Notes: a model not told the origin generated them from the letters alone. A DNA stretch of 64,000 bases from Chlorobium sp. (GCA_005843825.1 SZXX01000015.1:1-64000); one strand, 5' to 3'; positions 28,146-39,683 are shown, counted from the first letter of the stretch. Made by a program: numbers and translations.

Positions 28146-28644
28146 TATTTTTCTCAGTTGTAATGCTCTCAGGAAAGATCTTGTTATGAAACAGAATCAG
28201 GATACAGGCGCCTATCGTGATAGCAGAGTCCGCTACATTGAAAATAGGCCATAAAGAGAGATAGGTGCCAAAAATTTTCCCGTGATAGAGGTCAAAATAA
28301 ATGAAATCAACAACCCGGCCAATGATCACCCGATCAATCATATTACCAGCCCCGCCGCCGACAATGAGAGCAAAAGGGATAAGAAAAAGAGTTGTCCGGT
28401 TTTTTGAAAGGATAACATAGAGAAGAACAGCGACAGTAATAAGTCCTGTCAGAAGCAGGAGGACTGCTGGTGCTGCAAATTCCATCCCGAAGGCCACTCC
28501 TTTGTTTTCAGTATAGGTCAGCGAAAGCAGGTCAGGAATTATGGAAATACTTTGAGCTGCATCCCTGAGAATCCTGATGGCAAGTTTTTTTGTCAGTTGA
28601 TCAACGGCGACAACGAGAAGAATAAGGGTGAAAAACAATTTCAT
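28135..28644 (-). CDS. lspA: lipoprotein signal peptidase (signal peptidase II)
   Basis: [52 protein letters not shown]. Confidence 0.95.
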   Translation of the reverse strand: MKLFFTLILLVVAVDQLTKKLAIRILRDAAQSISIIPDLLSLTYTENKGVAFGMEFAAPAVLLLLTGLITVAVLLYVILSKNRTTLFLIPFALIVGGGAGNMIDRVIIGRVVDFIYFDLYHGKIFGTYLSLWPIFNVADSAITIGACILILFHNKIFPESITTEKNNVR

Positions 28645-28689
28645 AGGTTCGACTGATAAACATGTTGATTTTTTATGAAGTGCCCTGTG

Positions 28690-29565
28690 TCACTCTGTAC
28701 TCTTCATTTGCATTTCATGAAGAAGAGCAGCTCTCACCCGAGATACCGGCATCTGCATTCCTGTCCATAGAGTAAATGAACGTTCAGCCTGGCCGATCAG
28801 CATTTCAATTCCTGATATGGTTTTTGCGCCCGCCCGCTGAGCTGCCTGCAAAAGAGGGGTAACAAGAGGGTTGTATACCATGTCATAAACAATCTGGTTA
28901 TGATTTATCAACTCGCAGTCGAGAGGAATAATGCTTGTAATGCCCTCATTGTCCCGACCTCTGGTTCCGATAGGAGTGGCGTTGACAATAACACTGCACT
29001 CCCTGATTTTTTCCAGTTCATCAGACCTCACTATTGTGACAGGAGAAGATGCTTTATAGCCGGTTTCATTGAGGATATCCCGGGCTTTTTGTGGGTCACG
29101 GACAAAAAGCAGAATCTCTTTCGGCGAAAAAAATCGATTAAATGCCTCGATTGCCGCCAGAGCTGCTCCGCCTCCACCGAAAATACAGACTGTTGTACCT
29201 GTTATGCGTTCTTTATAGCCGAGGAGAGGAGATGCAAAACCTGCAATATCCGTGTTATGTCCCGAAAGTTTGCCATGTTGATTGACAATGGTGTTGACTG
29301 CCTTTATAGATGATGCTTCCTCTGAGAGCTCATCAAGAAAAGGTACGACGTTTTTTTTGTAGGGTATGGTCACATTAAATCCGGCAATGCCGAGCGCTTT
29401 TGCTCCACGGAGGGCATCATGTATCATATCCGGATCTGCAATGTTAAAAACCGTATAATAATAGGGTATGCCGAGTATGTCGCATGCCGTATTATGGATA
29501 AGAGGGGAGTATGAATAATCCACTGCACGGCCGATAAGACCGAGTATTTTTATTGCTTTCGTCAT
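28690..29565 (-). CDS. aroE: shikimate dehydrogenase
   Basis: [67 protein letters not shown]. Confidence 0.95.
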   Translation of the reverse strand: MTKAIKILGLIGRAVDYSYSPLIHNTACDILGIPYYYTVFNIADPDMIHDALRGAKALGIAGFNVTIPYKKNVVPFLDELSEEASSIKAVNTIVNQHGKLSGHNTDIAGFASPLLGYKERITGTTVCIFGGGGAALAAIEAFNRFFSPKEILLFVRDPQKARDILNETGYKASSPVTIVRSDELEKIRECSVIVNATPIGTRGRDNEGITSIIPLDCELINHNQIVYDMVYNPLVTPLLQAAQRAGAKTISGIEMLIGQAERSFTLWTGMQMPVSRVRAALLHEMQMKSTE

Positions 29566-29591
29566 GCAGGGTTTCCGCAGTCGCTATATGA

Positions 29592-30995
29592 TCATGAAAT
29601 GCCGAGCATCAGCCTGACCGAATCCTGCTGATAAAGTTCTGGAAAAGTGCTCTGAAAAAGCTGTTTTTTATCAGGATCAATCTTGAACGCTTTGCTTAGT
29701 GCTTTCAGTGTGCTGAGTTTGTCGCCCATGGCAAAATATGCCGCGGCAATTTCAAAATGAGCATCTGCTGAAAGAGGCTGAAGCTTGAGAGATTGCTGGA
29801 GAGCATCGATAGACTCATTTATCTGCCCGGCTTCTCTAAGAACAATGGCAAAATCAACCCATATCTGTGGACTCTCAGCATCCAGCTTTATAATTTCACG
29901 ATAGGTCGCAATGGAGTTCTCAAGATGATTGAGATTGTACTCAATCTCCGCTTTCAGTAAAAGAAACTCAATACTGTCCGGTACTGTTTTCAGAGCCTCC
30001 TCAGTTGCGGTATATGCCTCTTCATACTCTTCGAGAGCTTCATGGCAGCATGCAAGAGCAAACCATGCATCAGCAAAATCTTCATTGCCCTCTATACAGC
30101 GGCTGTAGCAGTGAATTGCTTCACCATACTCCTCAAGTTCTTCGTAAGCTATGCCGAGATTATAAAGCGCATTCATATCCTCCGGTTCATACTCCAGAGT
30201 TTTCAAGTAGCTTTCAGCAGCTTCTTCAATACGTCCAGTAATGGCAAGAACGTTAGCCCTGTTATACCAAGCCGAACTGAAATCATCAGAAATAGCAAGG
30301 GCCATGTCGTATGAGTCAAGCGCCTCGTCATAGCGCTTCATCTTGCTCAGTACAAGACCATTGTTGTACCATGCATTAATATTATACGGATCCTGGTCAA
30401 GAGTTTTCCGGTAACAGGAGGTGCTTGCATCAAGATTTCCAAGAATGTCTTTGCAGTAGGCAAGTTCATACCATGCATCCGCAAAATCGGGATCAATTTC
30501 CAGGGAACGCTCAAAATTCGATTCAGCCTCAGTGAAACGTTCAAGTCTCTGCAGAATTATTCCCTGATAGTAATGGTACTCCTTTTCAATAGAGGAGTCC
30601 ACAATGATCTCAGTGAGCTCATCAAGTGCCTCATCCAGATTGCCGGTATTAAAGTATGCCAGCGCAAGATTGAGTTTCATTTCGCTGTCTGAGGGACTGA
30701 ATACAACTGCCTTCTCAAACGCTTTCAGAGCATCATCAAAGCAGCCGTTCAGGGTCAGACAGTTGCCCAGGTGGAACCAGGTTTCTGTGTTGAATGGCGC
30801 AATATCTTCAAGACGGTGAGCAACTGCCAGCGCCTCAAGCAGAAAGCCATCCTCGTTATATTGGTTGACCCGGTCAAGAAGTTCATCCGAATCAAACATG
30901 GAATCAAGCCCTTCAAGGTCAGGCGGTTCTTTTCCTGACGACCCTGTGGGGTTAGAGTAATTATCGTCAAAAAAATCAGGTGCGTTCATAAACAA
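29592..30995 (-). CDS. tetratricopeptide-repeat protein
   Basis: Around ten TPR units, e.g. [28 protein letters not shown]. Confidence 0.9.
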   Translation of the reverse strand: MFMNAPDFFDDNYSNPTGSSGKEPPDLEGLDSMFDSDELLDRVNQYNEDGFLLEALAVAHRLEDIAPFNTETWFHLGNCLTLNGCFDDALKAFEKAVVFSPSDSEMKLNLALAYFNTGNLDEALDELTEIIVDSSIEKEYHYYQGIILQRLERFTEAESNFERSLEIDPDFADAWYELAYCKDILGNLDASTSCYRKTLDQDPYNINAWYNNGLVLSKMKRYDEALDSYDMALAISDDFSSAWYNRANVLAITGRIEEAAESYLKTLEYEPEDMNALYNLGIAYEELEEYGEAIHCYSRCIEGNEDFADAWFALACCHEALEEYEEAYTATEEALKTVPDSIEFLLLKAEIEYNLNHLENSIATYREIIKLDAESPQIWVDFAIVLREAGQINESIDALQQSLKLQPLSADAHFEIAAAYFAMGDKLSTLKALSKAFKIDPDKKQLFQSTFPELYQQDSVRLMLGIS

Positions 30996-31101
30996 TCGTA
31001 AAGAGTTTCTCTGTCAGCGGTCATATTCTCACTTCATAAATATAACAGAATTTTATTAAGAAAACATTCTGACTGCTTGGCAGGCGGAGAAGCATAACCG
31101 T

Positions 31102-32985
31102 TCATGGATTATAAAAACGGTATACAGTTTCAGCAATTTTTGCTCCTGTTACAGCATTGAGTTCTTCTATTGTGGCATGTGAGATGCCGTCAACAGAGCC
31201 GAAGTGTTGGAGCATTCTGAATGCTGTTTTTTCTCCAACTCCTGCAATCGTAGTGAGTTCAGTCTGCAAGGTTCTTTGTGTTCTCAACTTCCTGTGATAA
31301 GTAATGGCAAAACGGTGTGCTTCATCACGAAGCTGCTGGAGCAGTTTAAGCGCCGGAGAAGTTTTCGGCAGGTTGAAAGCGTCTGTGGTTTCAGGTAAAA
31401 AAATTTCTTCAATGCGTTTAGCCAGTCCAATAACGGAAATTGATAAACCAAGAGTGTTCAGGGCATGAAAAGCAGTGTTTACCTGACCTTTTCCTCCGTC
31501 AACTACAATAAGATCAGGTAGTGGAAGTTCTTTTGAAAGTAAGCCGCCGTAACGACGTACAATTACTTCCTTCATTGCAGCATAATCATCTGACCCCTCA
31601 AACGTATGCAGTTTAAATTTTCTGTAATCAGATTTTTTGGGCTTTCCTTTCTCAAAGCAAACCATTGAACTTACGTAATCAGTGCCTTGAAGATGAGAAT
31701 TATCAAAGCACTCAATTCGCAGAGGGATTTTCGGCAGGTGCAGCAACTGCTTGAGGGCAGTAGTGCCATGGTGCTCGCGGGCTATCTCGCCCCGTTTCTG
31801 TTTCTGGATAAGGTACTCCTCAAGGTGGTGTCGAGCGTTTTGTCGGCACATTTCCACCAGATGCGCTTTTTCTCCGATTTGAGGTACAAGGAACCTGATA
31901 TTTTTTTTCTCCTGATTCTCCTCTTTCTGTTTTTCCACTATAAAGGCTCTCAAAGCATCCTCCTCATCAGCAGCAAGCTCACTCTGCAGAAGGATTTCAT
32001 CCGGAATCAGCTCAAGGGTTTCCAGATAATATTTTTCAACTACTCTTGCCTGCAGTTCGCCGTCTGTTTCCCCATGGGTATTATTCATGTACATATGCTG
32101 TGAGCCAAGCAGTTTCCCCTCACGTATTTTAAATACAACTCCGCAACCTTCATTTTCGGACGCTGCCACAGCAAACACATCTCTGTCAAGGCCATCTCCC
32201 GCTACCATTTTCTGCCGTTCAGCATATCGTTTCAAGCTGTCGAGCTGTGCTTTTATTTCAGCAGCCTGTTCGAACTTCAGCTCTCGGGCCATTGTCTGCA
32301 TGGTGTCAGTGAGTGAGCGTATCATGCTTGAGGTTTTTCCTTTCAGCAGTCGTTTGATCTCAATGATCATACTGAGATACTCCTCTTCCTGCACAAGTCC
32401 TTCGCATGGCCCTTTGCATTTATGGATGTGGTAGTCGAGGCAGACCTTGTATTTTTTTGATGCAATATTTTCCTCACTGAGGCGGTATTTACAGCTTCGT
32501 AAAGGGAATATCGATCCGATAAGATCAAGAATCAGGCGAAGTTGACGAGCTTCAGTATAAGGGCCGAACCATGTGGAACCATCTTTTTTCAGCTGGCGGG
32601 TAAAGAATATCCTGGGGAAAGGCTCATTGGTGATAACCAGATAAGGATAGGTTTTGTCATCCTTCAGGTTCACATTGTAGCGTGGTTTCAGCTCCTTGAT
32701 CAGATTATTCTCTAATATCAGTGCTTCAACCTCCGAAGAGGTTATGATGACTTCGAAATCGGTTATGTGAGAGACCAGTACCAGTGTTTTACCATAGTGC
32801 TGCTGCTGATTTCTGAAATATGATCGAACCCGGTTACGAAGGTTTTTTGCCTTGCCGACATAGATAATTTTTCCCGCAGCGTTCCTGAATTGATAAATCC
32901 CTGGATTTACAGGCAGTGTGGCAAGTTTTTCATCAAGAGCTTTTTTTAATCCCCGATGTGGTGAAAGAGCATCCTGATTATCCAT
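31102..32985 (-). CDS. uvrC: excinuclease ABC subunit C
   Basis: GIYQFRNAAGKIIYVGKAKNLRNRVRSYF, IECFDNSHLQGTDYVSSMV, DLIVVDGGKGQVN, HhH C-terminus. Confidence 0.97.
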   Translation of the reverse strand: MDNQDALSPHRGLKKALDEKLATLPVNPGIYQFRNAAGKIIYVGKAKNLRNRVRSYFRNQQQHYGKTLVLVSHITDFEVIITSSEVEALILENNLIKELKPRYNVNLKDDKTYPYLVITNEPFPRIFFTRQLKKDGSTWFGPYTEARQLRLILDLIGSIFPLRSCKYRLSEENIASKKYKVCLDYHIHKCKGPCEGLVQEEEYLSMIIEIKRLLKGKTSSMIRSLTDTMQTMARELKFEQAAEIKAQLDSLKRYAERQKMVAGDGLDRDVFAVAASENEGCGVVFKIREGKLLGSQHMYMNNTHGETDGELQARVVEKYYLETLELIPDEILLQSELAADEEDALRAFIVEKQKEENQEKKNIRFLVPQIGEKAHLVEMCRQNARHHLEEYLIQKQKRGEIAREHHGTTALKQLLHLPKIPLRIECFDNSHLQGTDYVSSMVCFEKGKPKKSDYRKFKLHTFEGSDDYAAMKEVIVRRYGGLLSKELPLPDLIVVDGGKGQVNTAFHALNTLGLSISVIGLAKRIEEIFLPETTDAFNLPKTSPALKLLQQLRDEAHRFAITYHRKLRTQRTLQTELTTIAGVGEKTAFRMLQHFGSVDGISHATIEELNAVTGAKIAETVYRFYNP

Positions 32986-33050
32986 CGGTCATTCTCATTG
33001 GATTAGTTACGTACATACTTTTTTAGGGTACCGAAACACTATAAACAAAA

Positions 33051-33086
33051 AAAGGGAAAGCCGCATAAACATGCGGCTTTCCCTTT
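33051..33086. terminator. strong rho-independent terminator
   Basis: Perfect 16-bp stem AAAGGGAAAGCCGCAT-AAAC-ATGCGGCTTTCCCTTT followed by A/T tract. Confidence 0.9.
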
Positions 33087-33110
33087 AAAAAAAGAACAGG
33101 TAGAAGCTCT

Positions 33111-33341
33111 TTAACTATCTTCCAGGGTGTCGTATTCACCTTTCAGGGCAAACACCCCGAAGGTTATAAGACTGAATGCGATAATCGGCATAAGTACGAC
33201 AATAACAATAGACCAGAAAATCCAGTTCTCTTCACTGGGTTTTGCTGCGATCTCCTTCATTGCCTGCTTTATTACCAACGGAACTATCCCGACACCCATG
33301 AGTGCCCAGACAAGTCCGAAAATCCTTTTTATTGCTGACAT
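33111..33341 (-). CDS. small two-TM membrane protein next to an MFS transporter
   Basis: 76 aa, two hydrophobic segments, only a 28-nt gap after the MFS gene. Confidence 0.6.
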   Translation of the reverse strand: MSAIKRIFGLVWALMGVGIVPLVIKQAMKEIAAKPSEENWIFWSIVIVVLMPIIAFSLITFGVFALKGEYDTLEDS

Positions 33342-33369
33342 AATTCAAATTGATTTAAAAGGTTCTTGG

Positions 33370-34944
33370 TTACTCGACGTCCATGTTGTTGGTCTTGTTG
33401 GATATGTATAGTGATCCGATGACAAAACTTACACCGGCAATCAATATCGGGTACCATAGACCTGCAAGCGGATCAGCAGGAGGCAGGCCGGGGCCCGGAC
33501 GGGTTGCTTCAACAAGACGGGTTGAAATAAGCGGCACCAGACCACCGAAGACGCCGTTACCGATGTGGTAAGGCAAAGACATCGACGTGTAGCGGATGCG
33601 TGTCGGGAAAATTTCAACCAGGAACGCGGCAATCGGTCCATACACCATGGTGACAAAAATCACCTGAATAAGAACAAGACCGATCATTTTGTAATAGAGG
33701 TCTTGAGGAAGGGTTACTTCCTTTTTGGTTTCAGGTTTCAATTTGTCTTTAGGCAGGGCTGCTTTAAGAGCCGGATCAACAGGGAACTTGGCTTTCACAG
33801 TTTCCTTGTATGTTGTTCCATCGGTAAACGCCTTCGTAGTGACGGTTGTGATCAGGGAGTCGGCACCTTTAACCGCATTTTTTACCGTTACCACCTTCTT
33901 TTCGACGATCTCAACTTTATTTTTGAGGTTGGCATCGCTGTACATGATGGTGTAGATAGGGCGATAAGCGATAACCGCGATCAGCATACCGGCCATCATG
34001 ATGTACTTGCGTCCGATTTTATCTGAAAGCGAACCGAAGACAATAAAGAAAGGTGTACCGATAAGCAAGGCTATCGAGATGATAAAGTTGCTCTGTACAA
34101 ACTCAACGTTACAGGCGTTCTGAAGGAATGAAAGCGCGTAGAACTGCCCGGTATACCATACAACACCCTGACCGGCTGTTGCACCAAGCAGTGCAATCAG
34201 CACCATCTTAAGGTTGCCCTTCTGCTTGAAGCTCTCTGCGAGAGGGTTAGCGGAGGTTTTTCCTTCCTTTTTCATTTTGACAAACAGCGGTGACTCCGAC
34301 ATTCTCATGCGGATGAAGACCGAAATTGCAACAAGGAATACTGAAAGAATAAACGGAATGCGCCATCCCCAGTCACTGAAGGTTTCAACACCGAGCGATT
34401 GACGTACAATAAGAATAACGCCGAGTGCGAGGAATAGACCCAGGGTTGCCGTTGTCTGGATAAAGCTTGTCCAGAAGCCGCGCTTTCCTGCAGGAGAGTG
34501 TTCCGCGACATAGGTTGCCGCTCCGCCGTACTCACCTCCAAGAGCAAGTCCCTGAAGCAGCCTTAAAAAGAAGACAATGGCCGGTGCAACAAATCCAATG
34601 GTTTTATAGCCGGGAACCAGACCGATGGCGAAGGTGGAGCCGCCCATGATCACAAGGGTAACAAGGAATGTGTACTTCCGGCCGATAAGATCACCAAGGC
34701 GCCCGAAGAACAATGCACCGAACGGCCGGACAACAAAACCAGCGGCAAAGGTTGCAAGTGTAGCAAGCAGAGCAGCCGTAGGATTGTCTTTAGGGAAAAA
34801 CTGTTCGGAAATAATTTTCGCAAGAGTACCGAAAATATAAAAGTCATACCACTCGATGAGCGTACCGACCGACGACGCGGCGATAACCCTCCGTGTACTG
34901 GTTACCTCTTCGTTAGTGGAAACGTCTCTGACATTTTGTGCCAT
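33370..34944 (-). CDS. MFS transporter, metabolite:H+ symporter (MHS)-like, with hydrophilic loop insertion
   Basis: GTLIEWYDFYIFGTLA, RPFGALFFGRLGDLIGRKYTFL, LQGLALGGEYGGAATYVAEHSP. Confidence 0.9.
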   Translation of the reverse strand: MAQNVRDVSTNEEVTSTRRVIAASSVGTLIEWYDFYIFGTLAKIISEQFFPKDNPTAALLATLATFAAGFVVRPFGALFFGRLGDLIGRKYTFLVTLVIMGGSTFAIGLVPGYKTIGFVAPAIVFFLRLLQGLALGGEYGGAATYVAEHSPAGKRGFWTSFIQTTATLGLFLALGVILIVRQSLGVETFSDWGWRIPFILSVFLVAISVFIRMRMSESPLFVKMKKEGKTSANPLAESFKQKGNLKMVLIALLGATAGQGVVWYTGQFYALSFLQNACNVEFVQSNFIISIALLIGTPFFIVFGSLSDKIGRKYIMMAGMLIAVIAYRPIYTIMYSDANLKNKVEIVEKKVVTVKNAVKGADSLITTVTTKAFTDGTTYKETVKAKFPVDPALKAALPKDKLKPETKKEVTLPQDLYYKMIGLVLIQVIFVTMVYGPIAAFLVEIFPTRIRYTSMSLPYHIGNGVFGGLVPLISTRLVEATRPGPGLPPADPLAGLWYPILIAGVSFVIGSLYISNKTNNMDVE

Positions 34945-35011
34945 AAAGGTTTTCTTTGATTGTTAATAAAAAATGTGTTCAGTTTGTTGCTTTCAGAAAG
35001 TAAGTAGCTGC

Positions 35012-35449
35012 TTACTTGATAAACTCGTGTTCATTCTCCTTGACCACAAGCACCGGGCAGGGAGCACGGCGTATTACATGCTCAGCAACACTGCCGAGAA
35101 TCATGCGTTTCAGGCCGCGGCGACCGTGTGAACCCATAATAATGACATCAGCTTCCTGACGTTTGGCATAGTCGAGGATGCACTCTTCAGCAAATCCTTC
35201 ATAAATCACATAATCCGCAACAATGCCGGCCATCTTCTCTTCTTCAATTAAAGAGGCAAGTTGTTTCTCTGCATCAGCACGTTCTTTTTCAAGTCCGTGT
35301 GAATAATTGATGGTTGGATCATTCTCGATAACACCGACTAGAAAGACCTCTCCGCCGGAGAGTCTCGCAAATTCGTTGGCGTATTGCAGCGCTTTGCGCG
35401 ACAAACCCGAGAAATCAACCGGGCAAATGATTTTTTTAATGGTAATCAT
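35012..35449 (-). CDS. universal stress protein (UspA family)
   Basis: KIICPVDFSGLSRKALQYA, DVIIMGSHGRRGLKRMILGSVAEHVIRRAPCPVLVV. Confidence 0.95.
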   Translation of the reverse strand: MITIKKIICPVDFSGLSRKALQYANEFARLSGGEVFLVGVIENDPTINYSHGLEKERADAEKQLASLIEEEKMAGIVADYVIYEGFAEECILDYAKRQEADVIIMGSHGRRGLKRMILGSVAEHVIRRAPCPVLVVKENEHEFIK

Positions 35450-35835
35450 AGTACCGCTGTTGTGTTTTAGTTATTGAAATAATGCGGTTTAATGTTGATT
35501 GATAGCAAAAAAAGAGCAAGAAATAGTGCATAAAAGCTACGCCATAAAGTGTAGCAAAACGGGATTCAACAAAAAAAGTCTGCAACTTTATTCATAAAAT
35601 CGCAGAATCTTTTAGTACTACAGGATCAAAGCCTTTTAGAGAGGCGATTACTGTATGTCGAAAAGAAAATGTAAAGGAAAATGTAAAAAAGCCGTTTCGT
35701 GCCGTCTGTTCATGGTCGCCTTGTCATGCTTTCACGAATGGCTCCCTTGTAATATCGTTAAAATTCCTGAAGTAACAATTGTTTCTTTCATGGAACAGTG
35801 GCCTTAACGAAATATAATAGGCGAAACTACAGGAA

Positions 35836-35865
35836 AAAAAAGCCGCAGTTTCCTGCGGCTTTTTT
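35836..35865. terminator. rho-independent terminator downstream of porin
   Basis: AAAAAAGCCGCAG/CTGCGGCTTTTTT stem-loop. Confidence 0.85.
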
Positions 35866-35884
35866 CTACACGATAAACAATGAT

Positions 35885-37006
35885 TTAGAAGGTCACTGTT
35901 GCTATGAGTTCTGAACGAAGACGTGTGTTGTCTGGATTATGAACGCCAGCGCTATCAGATTTTGAAGAGAGGTAACGCAGGGTTGGTATAATGGAAACGG
36001 TACCTTTAGCTGATTCATGTACACTGATCTTGTACTGAGCCCAGATGAAGTTGTTGGTGTATTCCTGGCGAACAGCGGTTGATTTGTCTGTTGTGCTGTT
36101 GTGGTCATACCATGCAAGGAACGGACCGTACTCACCCTTGATTCTGAAGAGATCTCCAAAATAATTGGTCGCTGCACCAGCCACTGCACCTGGAGTCAAA
36201 GCTCCAACAGGAGTTGTTCCGCTGCCTCTTGTATAGAATGCACTTGCAGTCCATTTAATACCGCCAACAGGAACGGCAATGTTAGTGCCAAAGGTGACCG
36301 GCCTGAACCCATAATGTAGTGGGACCCCAGAGGTTCCTGTTATTGTTTGTTGCCATACATCGGCTTTTGTCAGAACGTAAGCTACTTGCGGGTCAAGGGT
36401 AACGTTTCCGACGTTGAACTTGTAGGAGCTGATTAGCGCATAACCGTCGTTAAAGAGACCGTCACCACTTCCAAGAGCGTTGCCTTTCGAGTTGTCGTCA
36501 AGCACTGCAATTGTAGCATTCAGCTGACCCTCACCTACCTTATGACCGTAGTTGGCTGCATAGATACGGTCAAGATTAATGGTATTAACCGGAAGATCTA
36601 ATGGCTGGGTAGGATAGAAGGCCAGGTCAAAGATTGGATTGTTGACTGAGCCAAGCGGGATACGACCAATCGCATAGTGGTCGCATGAAGAGTTGTGACC
36701 GAAATAGAGCTGAGAAATCTGAAGTGGATAAGCCTCAACATTGCCATAAGTAACCGATCTCCATCCGCCAGCCTGATCTGTATCATCCGTGACTAAAGCC
36801 TTGAAGAAATAGCCATCACCAAGATCAGCTGCTGCCCTCAGGTTTATGCGGTAATACCAGGCATTATTATCGATAGTCTGACTACCGGTATCGCTTGTGT
36901 TTCTAAAACGGACAGAGGCGTCGCCCCCTATGTTCAGCTCAGCGGATGCCGGTGATGCGTATGACAGCGCTGCAAACATTGCAGCAAGCGATATCATTTT
37001 TTTCAT
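35885..37006 (-). CDS. putative outer-membrane porin-like beta-barrel protein
   Basis: Signal peptide MKKMISLAAMFAALSYASPASA, aromatic-rich alternating strands, terminal aromatic (ELIATVTF). Confidence 0.7.
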   Translation of the reverse strand: MKKMISLAAMFAALSYASPASAELNIGGDASVRFRNTSDTGSQTIDNNAWYYRINLRAAADLGDGYFFKALVTDDTDQAGGWRSVTYGNVEAYPLQISQLYFGHNSSCDHYAIGRIPLGSVNNPIFDLAFYPTQPLDLPVNTINLDRIYAANYGHKVGEGQLNATIAVLDDNSKGNALGSGDGLFNDGYALISSYKFNVGNVTLDPQVAYVLTKADVWQQTITGTSGVPLHYGFRPVTFGTNIAVPVGGIKWTASAFYTRGSGTTPVGALTPGAVAGAATNYFGDLFRIKGEYGPFLAWYDHNSTTDKSTAVRQEYTNNFIWAQYKISVHESAKGTVSIIPTLRYLSSKSDSAGVHNPDNTRLRSELIATVTF

Positions 37007-37277
37007 GTGTGTTCTCCGTTAGGTTGTGTGTGTGTTAACAAGAAACAATAGTTCCGGCCGTTTATGCCTGGCTCGGAACGGGTTGCAAAAGAACTTACAT
37101 CGTTACAATATTGTTAAATGTAATAAAAATAGCATTAAAAGACCAAATCTGACCAGTTCGTGCATTTAGTTCAGTATCTCTTTGATTCCCGTTATCTTAT
37201 TGTTAAATATAGACTTTCCTCTACTACTGTTTTAATATCTTAAGCTACACTTTTTTCAATTATACATTTAATTTACT

Positions 37278-37784
37278 ATGTCTTGGGTCAAATTAAGGGT
37301 CAGTGCTTTATGTATAAGGGATGGTCATGTTCTGCTTATTGAACACAAAAGTTTTGCTCCTCTTGATCCTCAGCTTCCTCAAAGTTACTGGATTCTTCCT
37401 GGTGGTGTTGTTGAACGGGGTGAAACTCTTGATGAAGCTTTGAAGAGGGAGATGATGGAGGAGACAGGGCTTGAGTGTGAAGTCGGCACTCTGCTTTTTA
37501 TCAAGGAGCTGCTCTATCCATATCCCGGTGTTCAGGAACAGGGAAGTATTCATCACTCTGTATCGCTTGGGTTTTTCTGTACGGTTACCGGAGGTGAGAT
37601 GATAACCGGCAAAGACCCTGAATATGCCGATGACCAGCAGGTAATTCTCAAGGTGAGTTGGCTTCCGCTTACCGATCTGGATCGATATGATCTCTATCCG
37701 CCCTTTCTTCCCGACTACATTCTTGCTCAAAAGGCTGAAGAGGTTCAGAATGCCGTTCCTGAGTTTTTCAGTGCTTTGCAATAA
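37278..37784 (+). CDS. NUDIX hydrolase
   Basis: [29 protein letters not shown] = Nudix box. Confidence 0.92.
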   Translation: MSWVKLRVSALCIRDGHVLLIEHKSFAPLDPQLPQSYWILPGGVVERGETLDEALKREMMEETGLECEVGTLLFIKELLYPYPGVQEQGSIHHSVSLGFFCTVTGGEMITGKDPEYADDQQVILKVSWLPLTDLDRYDLYPPFLPDYILAQKAEEVQNAVPEFFSALQ

Positions 37785-37788
37785 TCGT

Positions 37789-37820
37789 CACTCCTGCATG
37801 TAATCGGTTGTGCAGGAGTG
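37789..37820. terminator. bidirectional stem-loop between convergent genes
   Basis: CACTCCTGCA...TGCAGGAGTG between NUDIX (+) and DUF1207-like (-). Confidence 0.55.
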
Positions 37821-37838
37821 TCGGGCAATACACATGGT

Positions 37839-38723
37839 TTAGATATCAATAATCATCCCGAGTGTGGTAAAGCTTTCGGGATGGTAGAAGTACATTCCCT
37901 GTATGCTCATTCCCGAAAAATAGTTGCATGCCACTCTCACTTTTTCAAGACCTATGGCTTTGAGGCGCATACCGGCCTGGAGATTCCATGTTCCCCTGTA
38001 CCCGCTTGTTTCCTTGAGTGATGACTGCCATACCGGCAGCAGTTTAAAATCTGCAGCTAGATAGGTGTTGCAGGGAGTGGAGAGTTCTCCGCCGGCATGG
38101 AAAGAGCTTGGATTAATACCGCTTGGCAAGGTGTGGTAGATATACTGGTAACCGGCGTAGACCCGGTGCCCCGGAGCACTCAGCGCAAGAACGAGATCCA
38201 GGAACTCCCGGCTGTAGGTGAAGGGAATAGCAGGGCCGGCGGGCTCAGGAATCCATCCGCTGCCATCGGGTTCGTAGTGGCCGTCTTCAAAATGGGCAGA
38301 GATGTGGCTCAGCCTCACTCTTCCGCTGAATTCATCAAAAGGCAGTGTTTGGCTGGTGATCTTTTCTTTCCAGCTCGTATTGACGCCAAAAAGATAACTG
38401 ACAGCATCAACCGGAAATTTGAAGTTGTCACTTTCCCGCAGGAGTGACCATGTTCCGAAATCAACGCCTATGGCAAAGGTTTTGCCCTTGTTCTGGTAGA
38501 GATCAGCGGTGGTTCCGATATCGAGATTCAGAAAACGCTGGCCAACGTATGGCATCACCGAAACCTGGGGTTCAGTAGGGTCGGCCATGAGTGGTGTAAA
38601 GATAGTTTTAGTCGTAGGGTTCAGAAGTTGATCTGCCGAAGCATTTTTCAGCGAGATCAAGAGCAGAACTGTCACGATGAAAACTGTTCTGCAGAGTCGG
38701 AAGGTGTTGTTCATGGTTAACAA
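37839..38723 (-). CDS. DUF1207-like outer-membrane protein
   Basis: Signal peptide, TPLMADPTEPQVSVMPYVG, GVDFGTWSLLRES..FPVDAVSYLFGVN. Confidence 0.6.
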   Translation of the reverse strand: MLTMNNTFRLCRTVFIVTVLLLISLKNASADQLLNPTTKTIFTPLMADPTEPQVSVMPYVGQRFLNLDIGTTADLYQNKGKTFAIGVDFGTWSLLRESDNFKFPVDAVSYLFGVNTSWKEKITSQTLPFDEFSGRVRLSHISAHFEDGHYEPDGSGWIPEPAGPAIPFTYSREFLDLVLALSAPGHRVYAGYQYIYHTLPSGINPSSFHAGGELSTPCNTYLAADFKLLPVWQSSLKETSGYRGTWNLQAGMRLKAIGLEKVRVACNYFSGMSIQGMYFYHPESFTTLGMIIDI

Positions 38724-38756
38724 AATAAAGCGGTTACAGGGTTTCAGAATTGTTTG

Positions 38757-39683
38757 TTATTGTGCAAGAAGAGTGTTCAGTACCGCCATGCGGACAGCAA
38801 CACCGTTAGTCACCTGTTCAAGCAGCATGCTTTTCGAGTAACCTGGCGGCTGTATGCGGTCGGCAACATTGTTTGATATTTCAATTTCACGGTTGATCGG
38901 TCCCGGATGAAGTACGAGAAGATGTTTCTGGATTCGTTCCAGGCGTTCGTCTGTAAGGCCATAATAGACTGAGTACTCCTCAAGGGAGGGGAGGTATCCT
39001 CCTGTAGCTCGTTCAAGCTGCAGACGAAGAACGATTGCAGTATCAGCCCAGGCTATGGCCTGGTCGAGGTCTGTGAACAGGTTGACACCCAGTTGTGCAG
39101 CATCAGGCGGTATAAGGGTTACAGGAGCGCACAGTCCAACCTCTGCACCGGCGGTAAGGAGTCCGTAAATATTGGAACGCGCGACCCGACTGTGGAGAAC
39201 ATCACCGATAATGATAACCTTGAGACCTTCAATTTTTCCAAAATAATCACGAAGTGTAAACATGTCGAGCAGAGCCTGTGTCGGGTGCTCATGAGATCCG
39301 TCTCCCGCATTGACTACCGGTTTCGATGTTATTCCGGTTATGAGATCTGCAGCTCCGGAAGAGGGGTGGCGCAGCACAAAGCTGTCAACCTGCATTGCTT
39401 CAAGGTTTTTAATGGTATCGCTCAGTGACTCCCCTTTGCTGACGCTGCTTGAAGCTGCGCTGAAGTTCAGGGTTCCGGCACCAAGATGCCGTGCTGCCAA
39501 TTCAAACGAAAAACGGGTGCGGGTTGAGTTTTCAAAAAAAACCAGTGCAATGCGTTTGTTGGAGAGGGTGGGTTTAAAAGAGGGGTTGGCAGTGGTCAAC
39601 TCTTTCTTAAAGCCGGCGGCCATGTCGAGTATGCGGGTGATATCACTGGCCGGAACATTGCATAATCCAGTAAGGTGCTTCAA
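38757..39683 (-). CDS. pyrB: aspartate carbamoyltransferase catalytic subunit
   Basis: VFFENSTRTRFSFELAARHLG, HPTQALLDMFTL, VLHPGPINREIEI. Confidence 0.97.
   Translation of the reverse strand: MKHLTGLCNVPASDITRILDMAAGFKKELTTANPSFKPTLSNKRIALVFFENSTRTRFSFELAARHLGAGTLNFSAASSSVSKGESLSDTIKNLEAMQVDSFVLRHPSSGAADLITGITSKPVVNAGDGSHEHPTQALLDMFTLRDYFGKIEGLKVIIIGDVLHSRVARSNIYGLLTAGAEVGLCAPVTLIPPDAAQLGVNLFTDLDQAIAWADTAIVLRLQLERATGGYLPSLEEYSVYYGLTDERLERIQKHLLVLHPGPINREIEISNNVADRIQPPGYSKSMLLEQVTNGVAVRMAVLNTLLAQ

Noticed and set aside
35450-35835. Long intergenic region upstream of the Usp gene as a possible ncRNA
   Set aside because: No strong conserved structure recognised; could simply be promoter plus spacer.
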